DNA of 14,111 bases from Bacteriovoracaceae bacterium UBA2394. Lineage in GTDB: Bacteria; Bdellovibrionota; UBA2394. Numbering within the stretch: position 1 is the first letter of the stretch; every line of letters begins with the position of its first letter. A program made the position numbers and the translations under genes. The stretch covers positions 1 to 14,111 of the forward strand of contig DDSI01000157.1 in assembly GCA_002343335.1 (NCBI GenBank). The letters are read 5' to 3'. A model generated the notes under the pieces. That model worked only from the letters and a program-made list of their open reading frames with translations, was not told the origin of the DNA and did no database searches. This document shows, piece after piece, positions 1 through 6,377 of this stretch.

Positions 1-1122
1 ATCACGGTGACATCAGCAACGAACAATCGTTCCATCAAAGTGCAGGACTTCAATAATGACGGTCATCTGGATATTGCGACTCTCTCATCAAGTCTCACCT
101 CCTTCGTCTCGGTTCTTCTTGGAAATGGGAATGGAACTTTCGCAACTGCAACGACGACGCAGGTGGGCGCGTTCTCCGTAACGGTAAATGAGTTCGACAT
201 CGGTGACTTCAACAAGGATGGAATTTTGGATATTGCTTCCGGTTATGCGCAAACCGTCGCATTCGACGATCAATATGGACTCGGGATTTATCTTGGAAAC
301 GGTAATGGGACCTTTGCGCTCACTCAAACTCGAATGGTCATGCTGAAAGCAAACGGCGGCTTCGATGTGGGACAACTTTACGACTTTAGGGTGGCGGATC
401 TCAACCAAGATGGAAATCTCGACGTGGCCTTCACTTCTTACTATTCCGATCTTACTGCCACGTATCAAAATGTGGCCTATGCAAGTTTCGGCAATGGCAA
501 TGGAACCTTCAGTTCGGCAGTTACTATTTTGGACGGAGGGGCGGACAGCACGGGGATTCCGCACTTAACGATTGGCGATCTCGATGGCGACGGTCGGCCC
601 GATGTCTGGTTGCATAGCGGGTTCGACGCGGGCGTGTATCGCTTCAATGGCAATTCACCAACCCTTTGGAAAACCCTGGGCACTGTTGGCGTGACCAACG
701 GGCCTTCGCTCATTGCGGATATCGATGGCGATGGAACGAATGATATTCTCTCTTCAGATGGATCGTCGATTGGGTTCTATTCGAATTTAGGTGTTGCCGT
801 GACGGCTCGGGCGGATGTGAATGTATCGACGGCAGATCATGCTCAGAATCTTGCCTCTGTTTTAAGTGAAGCGATGGAAAGTCTCTTGCTCGATAAGCAA
901 AAGATTTCTGCGGTTCATACCCGACTGGAATATTCAAATTCTTTCAACCTGTTGCAATCCGAGTCACTGGAGGAAGCAAAAGTTCGCACCCTGGATATCG
1001 ACATTGCGATGGAAGTGGCTGAGCTCGTGAAGCTTCAGATACTGCAAAATGCTCAGATTGCCGTGATGGCCCAATCGAATCTCAATTTACAAATTGTGCT
1101 CAGTCTTTTGAAGGATTTGTAA
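1..1122 (+). CDS. FG-GAP/VCBS-repeat protein with flagellin C-terminal domain (5' partial)
   Basis: The reading frame is open from the first base, so the N-terminus lies outside the window; the GTG at 7 is not a convincing start. Counting from the first visible codon, five DxDxDGxxD-type calcium loops (DFNNDGHLD, DFNKDGILD, DLNQDGNLD, DLDGDGRPD, DIDGDGTND) start near residues 16, 69, 133, 193 and 240. Three GNGNGTF turns sit near 41, 99 and 164. This is the pattern of FG-GAP/VCBS repeats, which form beta-propeller blades and are usually extracellular. From about residue 279 the protein becomes helical and matches the flagellin C-terminal domain: KISAVHTRLEY, then R-x-x-D-x-D-x-A-x-E, KLQILQNAQIAVMAQSN and terminal IVLSLL. 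That domain packs into the filament core (D0/D1) and carries export and assembly contacts. I infer a flagellin-like protein with a propeller in the variable outer region, exported by the flagellar type III route. A flagellin N-terminal domain would be expected upstream but cannot be seen. Family calls are firm; the role is inferred. Confidence 0.85.
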   Translation: MTVTSATNNRSIKVQDFNNDGHLDIATLSSSLTSFVSVLLGNGNGTFATATTTQVGAFSVTVNEFDIGDFNKDGILDIASGYAQTVAFDDQYGLGIYLGNGNGTFALTQTRMVMLKANGGFDVGQLYDFRVADLNQDGNLDVAFTSYYSDLTATYQNVAYASFGNGNGTFSSAVTILDGGADSTGIPHLTIGDLDGDGRPDVWLHSGFDAGVYRFNGNSPTLWKTLGTVGVTNGPSLIADIDGDGTNDILSSDGSSIGFYSNLGVAVTARADVNVSTADHAQNLASVLSEAMESLLLDKQKISAVHTRLEYSNSFNLLQSESLEEAKVRTLDIDIAMEVAELVKLQILQNAQIAVMAQSNLNLQIVLSLLKDL

Positions 1123-1204
1123 AAGCTTACATTTGCTTTCAAAGGGCATCTGAGAATGACAGGAGAATTTATGCTTCCTTGGGGTAGGCACGGCCTTTGC
1201 AATT

Positions 1205-1227
1205 CCTCTCCTTTTAGAAAGTGGAGG
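1205..1227 (+). promoter_or_regulatory. Hairpin covering the ribosome binding site of the next gene
   Basis: The arms 1205-1214 (CCTCTCCTTT) and 1218-1227 (AAAGTGGAGG) pair with one mismatch and one G-T pair around a three-base loop. The 3' arm contains the GGAGG that should initiate the gene at 1232. A short overlapping reading frame (ATG at 1171 after AGGAG, stop at 1338) runs through the hairpin. If translated, it could open the hairpin. The structure is read from sequence; any control role is inferred. Confidence 0.3.
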
Positions 1228-1231
1228 ATTT

Positions 1232-1756
1232 ATGAAAATTATTTTTATGTTCGGATTTCACGTCATTGCAATATCATTGCTAAGTTTAACCGCGGGGAAT
1301 GCTGGAGAGTCGGCGAGTGGCGGAACAACACAAAGTGAAACTCAGTCAGGTCCCGGAGACGTGGACTGGGAAGAAATTACCGTTCGAGTTCGACCGCGGG
1401 ACCGATGTCCCGATCCTTCAAGTGCCTTTGGAATAAGTGAATACCAAGAACCATTTTGCGTGACGCCAATCGGCAGAATCGAACCCTTCGATGCGAACCA
1501 GTGTGCCGAATGGGGAGGCACGATGATCGATCCATACCGAACGGATTGGTATGGTGTTGTGAATACAACAGTGTGTGATTATGTGATGGCTCATTTGGCC
1601 CACATGCAACCTCCTCCTTGTGAGCCGGGCTGTGATGATTTGGGAGTATCACGTAGTTGCGGCGTCATGACTACGACAGCAGGAGGGCCTATGATTGCGC
1701 ACGGCTTAACGGTTCGACGCTGCGATCCTGTTGCGGGTGGACCCACGGCTCCCTAA
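1232..1756 (+). CDS. Small exported cysteine-rich protein, function unknown
   Basis: This encodes 174 residues of no family I recognise. Residues 1-24 form a signal peptide: one Lys near the start, a hydrophobic core through about residue 20, and a likely cleavage after Ala24 (GNA). The mature part begins with a Gly/Ser/Thr/Gln-rich stretch (about 26-42). It contains eight cysteines (59, 76, 91, 115, 130, 134, 143, 164), an even number that fits four disulfides in an oxidising compartment. The tail is Pro/Gly-rich. The start is set by GGAGG at 1223-1227, five bases before the ATG. The upstream hairpin may hide this site. The next gene on the same strand starts 52 bases downstream, so co-transcription is possible. 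An outer-surface or periplasmic structural protein is plausible, but nothing in the sequence fixes the role. Confidence 0.7.
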   Translation: MKIIFMFGFHVIAISLLSLTAGNAGESASGGTTQSETQSGPGDVDWEEITVRVRPRDRCPDPSSAFGISEYQEPFCVTPIGRIEPFDANQCAEWGGTMIDPYRTDWYGVVNTTVCDYVMAHLAHMQPPPCEPGCDDLGVSRSCGVMTTTAGGPMIAHGLTVRRCDPVAGGPTAP

Positions 1757-1808
1757 CGTGGGAGGCCCTAGGCCACATCGACTTAAATCATTAATATGGT
1801 AGGTAGTT

Positions 1809-2645
1809 ATGAAGCTCATATCTCAGACTGCGTTTCAAGAGAGCCCGCCGCAAAATATTGCTCTTCGTTGCAAAGCGAATATTTGGGTATCACTGATCCC
1901 GTTTGCCATATTTGAAATGATGATGATTGCGGGAGTGATTGCCGGCATCTACGAGAGTCCATTCTTTTACTACTTCGCAGTAGTAGGGGGGCTCTTGTCC
2001 CTTTGGTTCGGAAGTATGTTCAGGTCAGCGCTGAGGCCCACGAGTTGGATTTTGATGGATGATGGAAGTGGTCTATGGATTCACCTTCGTTCCTATTTAA
2101 ACTACCATTTTCCTTCCGATCGCTTTTCGATTTTGCGGCTTAGGCGAGATGAGGTCGAATGGATTCGACTCGTTAAAGAAAGGCGTTCTTTGCCGTCCAC
2201 CCGAAATCGAGAACAAGTTAGCTTTCACAAAATTCTACAATTGAAATTAAATGCTCGAGATGAGGACCTGGAAGCGCTCGAAGCGGCACTGAAAGCCGAT
2301 GTCTTTGAAAAGCCGAAAGGTAGTCGATCGCGCTATGTTCACTACCCGGTAGTCTTGAGGAAGAGCGAGAGGCTTCTCTTGATTGAATGGTCTGGCTACT
2401 CTCCGCGGATTTCAAAAGTGATTCGTCACTTGGAAGCTCAATATAAAAATTTGGAAATGGAAAAATTGAATTGGGGGCATTGGAGAGATCTTACGGACAA
2501 ACAAGTCGATGATCTCGTCATTGAACTTGTTCAATTTGGAAATCAAATGGACGCAATCCGTTTACTCCGCTCGAAACGGACTATGGATCTCACGGAAGCC
2601 AAACAATTTGTCGAGGAGCTGAAGGGCGGCAAGATCGCCAGTTAG
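1809..2645 (+). CDS. Membrane protein with C-terminal L7/L12-like motif
   Basis: The protein has 278 residues. Two hydrophobic segments (about 26-48 and 51-70) form a helical hairpin, so both ends are probably on the same side, most likely cytoplasmic. A charged middle region (about 75-215) of mixed strand and helix follows, and I do not recognise it. The end (about 233-272) reads ...DLVIELVQFGNQMDAIRLLR followed by DLTEAKQFVEEL. This resembles the C-terminal domain of ribosomal protein L7/L12 (pattern I-x-x-v-R-x-x-x-x-x-x-L-x-E-A-K-x-x-V-E). The same motif occurs at the end of various small bacterial membrane proteins. Here it is probably a protein-interaction module, not part of a ribosome. 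The ATG at 1809 follows a moderate AGGTAG ribosome binding site. The gene converges on the minus-strand metalloprotease, with one base between the two stop codons. Confidence 0.65.
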   Translation: MKLISQTAFQESPPQNIALRCKANIWVSLIPFAIFEMMMIAGVIAGIYESPFFYYFAVVGGLLSLWFGSMFRSALRPTSWILMDDGSGLWIHLRSYLNYHFPSDRFSILRLRRDEVEWIRLVKERRSLPSTRNREQVSFHKILQLKLNARDEDLEALEAALKADVFEKPKGSRSRYVHYPVVLRKSERLLLIEWSGYSPRISKVIRHLEAQYKNLEMEKLNWGHWRDLTDKQVDDLVIELVQFGNQMDAIRLLRSKRTMDLTEAKQFVEELKGGKIAS

Positions 2646-2646
2646 T

Positions 2647-3594
2647 TCATTCGAGACGTAACTGCAAACAGCGTTCTTGATCAATCATCACATCGTTCTC
2701 AACACATTTGTTTCTCTCTTGGGGCTTGTAGAGACCGGCAGCGTAAGGTGGAAGCGTTGTTGGAATTTCTCGGACCATCGCGTTCATTCGGTGGATCACA
2801 ACGAAGTTTGAATCCCTTGAATAGGTAGGCGCGAGGCGAGCACGCTGAAATGCTTTAAAGAGTGTGGGAAAATCTCTGCAGACAGGCTCGGGGCTTGCCA
2901 TCGCCGATAAAGACTCATTAAAAAATTCAACACCCGTCTGTTTGGATGGATGAGTAAGCAGCATGGACAGAAGTGAATCTTCTCCGCAGAGGCGATACGC
3001 ATAATAGAAAAAGAGCGAGAGGTGACCGTATTGTGATTGGCGTTCCTTCTCGCTTTTCAAAGCATGATGATCGCGGGGATCGAGATCTGCTACCAACGAT
3101 GATTCCGGAATTTCGTAGGCGATCCGAATGGACGGGTGGAATTTGTCATTGATGACTTTCTCCATCACGAGCGCTAATCCCTCTCGCATCCAAGACACTT
3201 CCTTAGGTCGGTGAAGGTGGTGGAGATGATGGGTGAGTTCATGCACAAAGGCGCCGGCAAATTTATCGGCATATAAATCGCTCTGACGTAATAAGATGGC
3301 GGGTCGCGCATTTGTGGAGACTAAATTGGAATTCCAGTATCCCGACCCCAGCGCCCAGGTTTCATCAAACAAAAGATCGACGGAATTCATCGCTTCAAAG
3401 AGTGGGATGCGAGAGCCTCTCATTCTTTCTACGGCCCCGTCGATTTGGACCCGAATGTCGTGAGATAGATTTTGGTCTCGATAGACGAATATATGGCCGA
3501 GCGAATAACCGTCGAAGCGCTCGAATTTACTAATATTTGGCTCCATTGTTTGAGCCAAAATCGAGAGCGATAAGATGAAGAGTGGGGCTGTCAT
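2647..3594 (-). CDS. Exported HExxH metalloprotease-like protein (peptidase MA type)
   Basis: With the start at 3594 the product has 315 residues. It opens with a hydrophobic segment (APLFILSLSILA, about residues 3-14) that fits a short signal peptide or anchor, although its n-region lacks a positive charge. The zinc motif HELTH lies at 118-122. His118 and His122 are expected ligands, Glu119 the catalytic acid, and Glu138 in WMREGLA the third ligand. HExxH followed by WxxEGxA is typical of gluzincin peptidases of the MA clan. The rest is a helical C-terminal region without a recognised domain. The start is uncertain: neither ATG 3594 nor the upstream ATG 3666 (24 more residues) has a good ribosome binding site. 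I prefer 3594 because 3666 would overlap the divergent gene and put the signal segment internally. The substrate is unknown. The nearby operon of exported proteins is a candidate partner only by position. Confidence 0.7.
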   Translation of the reverse strand: MTAPLFILSLSILAQTMEPNISKFERFDGYSLGHIFVYRDQNLSHDIRVQIDGAVERMRGSRIPLFEAMNSVDLLFDETWALGSGYWNSNLVSTNARPAILLRQSDLYADKFAGAFVHELTHHLHHLHRPKEVSWMREGLALVMEKVINDKFHPSIRIAYEIPESSLVADLDPRDHHALKSEKERQSQYGHLSLFFYYAYRLCGEDSLLSMLLTHPSKQTGVEFFNESLSAMASPEPVCRDFPTLFKAFQRARLAPTYSRDSNFVVIHRMNAMVREIPTTLPPYAAGLYKPQERNKCVENDVMIDQERCLQLRLE

Positions 3595-3610
3595 CGAAAC
3601 AGGTGTTTCG
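3595..3610. promoter_or_regulatory. Perfect inverted repeat in the divergent intergenic region
   Basis: CGAAACA-GG-TGTTTCG is a perfect 7-bp inverted repeat with a two-base spacer. It sits directly before the likely start codon of the minus-strand metalloprotease, between it and the TIGR02147 gene. A further TGTTTCG half-site lies at 3647-3653, 43 bases (about four helical turns) away. This layout fits an operator for one or both divergent genes. The heptamer also occurs by chance in coding regions of this window (for example near 10863 and 12062), so only the palindrome is notable. Confidence 0.35.
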
Positions 3611-3677
3611 CAAAATTTAGAGTTTGGGTCAATTGGAGCTTGAAATTGTTTCGGGGGTGTTGTCATGTGGCCCGCAG

Positions 3678-4592
3678 ATGAGCGGCATCACTCCCATAAA
3701 ACCCCCCTCGAAAGCAGCTTCCACGCCCAGTGTGCCCGCGCCTACAATCATGCATTACGATAACTATCGTCTTTATCTAAAAGACTGGTTCGAATGGAAG
3801 AAAACCCAGACGTCAAACTACTCGGGCGCGATCTTCGCCCGAATGGCGGGTATGCAATCCCATACGCTTTTGGGAATGGTCATGCGCGGGGAGCGCTCAT
3901 TGAGTGCAGCGAGTGTGCGCGCCTTTGTGAAGGCCATGCAATTGAATCCGAAAGACGCAATGATTTTTGAGCGGTTGGTATTCTTTAATCAGAGTGACAA
4001 TTCAGAAGATCGCGCCTTTTACCTAGAGCAAATTGTGCAACTGACGAAAGGAAAGGGTAAGGGCTTGCTCCAGCAACTTCATCAGTATGGTCAGTACTTA
4101 AGCCATTGGTATGTCGTGGCGATTCGAGAGCTCGTGAGTCTCAAGGATTTTCAGCAAGAAGCGGAATGGATTTCTAAGCGACTAAAGGGAGCGGTATCGA
4201 AGAAGCAGGTTGAAGAAGCTTGGCAGATCTTGCTCGATCTTCAATTGGTATCTTGGAATGCGAAGACTAAAGCGTGGGAAACGCTCCATCCTCATATTGA
4301 TATCGACATTCAGGAAGTGGACCATGCCATCCGAAATTATCAAAAAGAATATCTGACGATGGCCTATGAGGCGATTGATTCAGGTAATCGAGAGGATCGC
4401 GATTTTTCGAATCTCACGCTGAGTATTCGCACCACCGACATCCCAAAACTGAAAGAGCGACTGTCGGAGTTTCGTAAAAATATAAATTTGGATTTCGCAT
4501 GTTCTGAGGGCAATGCCGATGAGGTGGTGGCTCTCAATGTGCAGTTATTAGTGTTAACGGAAAGTTCGAAGAGGAAGGACAAGTCATCATGA
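3678..4592 (+). CDS. TIGR02147 family protein (DUF4423), probable transcriptional regulator
   Basis: The product has 304 residues from ATG 3678. The frame is open back to a TTG at 3624, but that would overlap the divergent gene's upstream region and adds no recognisable family sequence. Family similarity begins at HYDNYRLYLKDWFEWKK (about residue 26). A helix-turn-helix-like region follows (about 49-92, with FARMAGMQSHTLLGMVMRG). The DUF4423 part is at about 120-295, with the characteristic HWYVVAIRELVSLKDF and KRLKGAVSKKQVEEAW segments. Such proteins occur in many copies in Bdellovibrionota and Fibrobacter, often next to exported proteins. DNA binding is inferred from the N-terminal fold and has not been established for this protein. 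It is the first gene of a five-gene operon. Its TGA overlaps the next ATG (ATGA at 4589-4592), which implies translational coupling. The inverted repeat upstream could be its own operator. Confidence 0.85.
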   Translation: MSGITPIKPPSKAASTPSVPAPTIMHYDNYRLYLKDWFEWKKTQTSNYSGAIFARMAGMQSHTLLGMVMRGERSLSAASVRAFVKAMQLNPKDAMIFERLVFFNQSDNSEDRAFYLEQIVQLTKGKGKGLLQQLHQYGQYLSHWYVVAIRELVSLKDFQQEAEWISKRLKGAVSKKQVEEAWQILLDLQLVSWNAKTKAWETLHPHIDIDIQEVDHAIRNYQKEYLTMAYEAIDSGNREDRDFSNLTLSIRTTDIPKLKERLSEFRKNINLDFACSEGNADEVVALNVQLLVLTESSKRKDKSS

Positions 4593-5572
4593 AGTGGATC
4601 GGTATTTTAGCATTGTTAGGAACTTTACTGATTGGAGCGCCATCGCTTCAAGCCGGTGGAACAGGTGTAGCGGGCGGATTGCCGGATGCTCGACAAGAGC
4701 GAATTGATCGCATCAAGGCGGACATTGGCGCGATTCAAGAAATGGATCGTCCTCGAGGAGGTTATGAAGAGTATCTTGCCTGGTGCTCTAGCGTATCATC
4801 CAAATTGCGCCGAGAACTTCACCGAGCCATGCTTCTCGTTAGCCGAGACAATTATCCGGGTGCGATTGCCGTTTTGAGCGAAGCACTTATCGCCGCCAAT
4901 GATTCCTTTACCTCGGAGGTGAAGGGATCCGGACCCATGACGAAGCGACTCGTCGCTCGAGGGGTGGAATTGGATCGCGCGCTCGAGGCAAAATTGCCAA
5001 AGCAATCTTTGCAGACGCCGGCCACGCGACTTAACTTCCTCGCTGAATATATCAATTTCATTATCAAGATAGAGGCGGATTTCGATCGTGCTTGGTACGT
5101 GCCTTACTATTACGACTATCGTCATCGCCGTCCTTGCGATTGTCCTGAGTTTGACTTCCGAGAATTTGAGCGAAGAAAAATTGAAGTGGCGGAGTTACAG
5201 TTACGATTCACGGTCGAGAAGTTTGTAGACCGCGTGGTGCATCACGACCGTCGTCGTGGAGAGCGTCAATGGGATATCTTCCCCGTGGGTTTATCCCAGG
5301 CGTTTTTAAAAATTGCTGAATTGGAATCTTCGTTCGCAGCGGAAGACATAGCGGGAACCACCTACGCGCAGCAAGAGCGTTGCGTGATCCAAGATCTCGT
5401 GGGCTTAAGTGAGGACCTCTACAAATATAACGAGACCTCCGATCAATCTTCATTTCCGGACGATCGCTGGGCGTTGGTCTTGACCGTACGAGAGTTTGAA
5501 CGTATTTCGAGCGCGCTACGAGAACATCGGAATTGCAATGAACGAGATCATCGAAGAGATCACCGAGACTAA
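4589..5572 (+). CDS. Exported helical protein of unknown function, coupled to TIGR02147 gene
   Basis: The protein has 327 residues. A clear signal peptide (Lys2, hydrophobic core to about residue 18, cleavage after LQA at 22) is followed by a Gly-rich start (GGTGVAGG). The rest is mostly helical. The segment at about 59-109 and the segments around 117-215 resemble, in spacing and hydrophobic pattern, the N-terminal domain of the two paralogues encoded at 6378 and 7903. For example, NYPGAIAVLSEALIAANDSF parallels TFEEANRIYLSAIK followed by TVVAKSF. Distant homology is therefore possible. Distinctive parts are an aromatic patch WYVPYYYDYRHRR (169-181), then CDC (183-185), and a charged His/Arg/Asp tail (NERDHRRDHRD). 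Cysteines are at 66, 183, 185, 265 and 316. Translation is coupled to the upstream regulator by the ATGA overlap, with AGGAAGGA lying upstream. I know of no named function. Confidence 0.75.
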   Translation: MKWIGILALLGTLLIGAPSLQAGGTGVAGGLPDARQERIDRIKADIGAIQEMDRPRGGYEEYLAWCSSVSSKLRRELHRAMLLVSRDNYPGAIAVLSEALIAANDSFTSEVKGSGPMTKRLVARGVELDRALEAKLPKQSLQTPATRLNFLAEYINFIIKIEADFDRAWYVPYYYDYRHRRPCDCPEFDFREFERRKIEVAELQLRFTVEKFVDRVVHHDRRRGERQWDIFPVGLSQAFLKIAELESSFAAEDIAGTTYAQQERCVIQDLVGLSEDLYKYNETSDQSSFPDDRWALVLTVREFERISSALREHRNCNERDHRRDHRD

Positions 5573-5591
5573 AAATAGAGAGGGCTTAATT

Positions 5592-6365
5592 ATGCAGCGT
5601 TCTAAAACTAATATTCTAAAATCGTTGGTCGGATCGGTCGTTATTTGGACCCTTTCTCTAGCGGCTTACGCGGCGATGCCGGAAGGGGTATACGACGATG
5701 GTAAAACTGCGGTGTACGCTCAAAGCGTTTTAAAAGATAATGTTCCCACCACTTTCGCATTGTTGGTCGCAAATTATGGCGCGGGTTTGTTTCGCGTCGA
5801 ACCTGTCGATCAAAATCGAACGGCTTGGGTGCCCATTTATCAGAGTTCAAAATATCTTCTCACGCTGAATGTTGACCAAGAAGCAACGTATCTTGGCACA
5901 TTGGAAGAGGTGAAGGGTAAGCCGACGCTGAGACTTCAAGCAACGGATTTGGGAAAGAAGCAAGTATGCAATGGCGAAGCAGCGCTGGAGCTTCGAGAAA
6001 ATAACAAAAAACGTAAATGGCTAAGCGAAGCCCAACAGAATCTGCAAATTGAAGATGGCAAAAATGGACGATGGGATGTGAATAGCATCAAGGCCAGTTT
6101 GCAATTTAGCCAAAACACGTTTTCGGGATCCTTTTTGGCATCCATGTTTATTCCAGGAGTCTATTTTCTTCGCTCGACTGAGTATGATTCGGAAGCGGAA
6201 TCGGGGTTGAGCTTTGGGCGACAGATCATCGCGGTGGCCACACAGATTCAAGAAGAGAGCTGGGGCTGGAAAACTCGAGCGATTTTTATTCGGATGTCTC
6301 CGGACTTGGATGGCAAACAAAATTGCATGACTCATGCCTTCGTGAAACTGAATACGAAAAAATAA
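5592..6365 (+). CDS. Exported beta-rich protein of unknown function
   Basis: The product has 257 residues from ATG 5592, chosen because AGAGAGGG precedes it and a signal peptide follows at once; the frame is open further upstream inside the previous gene. The signal has basic residues Arg3, Lys5 and Lys10, a hydrophobic core (about 11-25) and the cleavage motif AYA near residue 27. The mature protein starts MPEGVYDDGK. It alternates polar and hydrophobic residues through most of its length, which suggests a beta-sheet fold such as a barrel or sandwich. Two cysteines (126 and 245) could form one disulfide. No family is recognised, and it does not resemble the helical proteins encoded on either side. 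It lies 19 bases after the preceding gene and 12 before the next, so it is mid-operon. A periplasmic or secreted partner of the neighbouring products is the simplest guess. Confidence 0.72.
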   Translation: MQRSKTNILKSLVGSVVIWTLSLAAYAAMPEGVYDDGKTAVYAQSVLKDNVPTTFALLVANYGAGLFRVEPVDQNRTAWVPIYQSSKYLLTLNVDQEATYLGTLEEVKGKPTLRLQATDLGKKQVCNGEAALELRENNKKRKWLSEAQQNLQIEDGKNGRWDVNSIKASLQFSQNTFSGSFLASMFIPGVYFLRSTEYDSEAESGLSFGRQIIAVATQIQEESWGWKTRAIFIRMSPDLDGKQNCMTHAFVKLNTKK

Positions 6366-6377
6366 AGAGGATTCGTT

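Noticed and set aside
88..564. Minus-strand 158-codon open frame
   Set aside because: It is antisense to the FG-GAP repeats, whose regular DGxxD codons keep the opposite strand open. It has no family features.
1747..1767. Imperfect GC-rich hairpin around the stop codon of the cysteine-rich gene
   Set aside because: The stem has a bulge and no T-run follows, so a terminator cannot be supported.
4796..5125. Minus-strand 109-codon open frame inside the exported helical protein gene
   Set aside because: The sense strand has a signal peptide, a ribosome binding site and operon spacing. The antisense product has no recognisable features.
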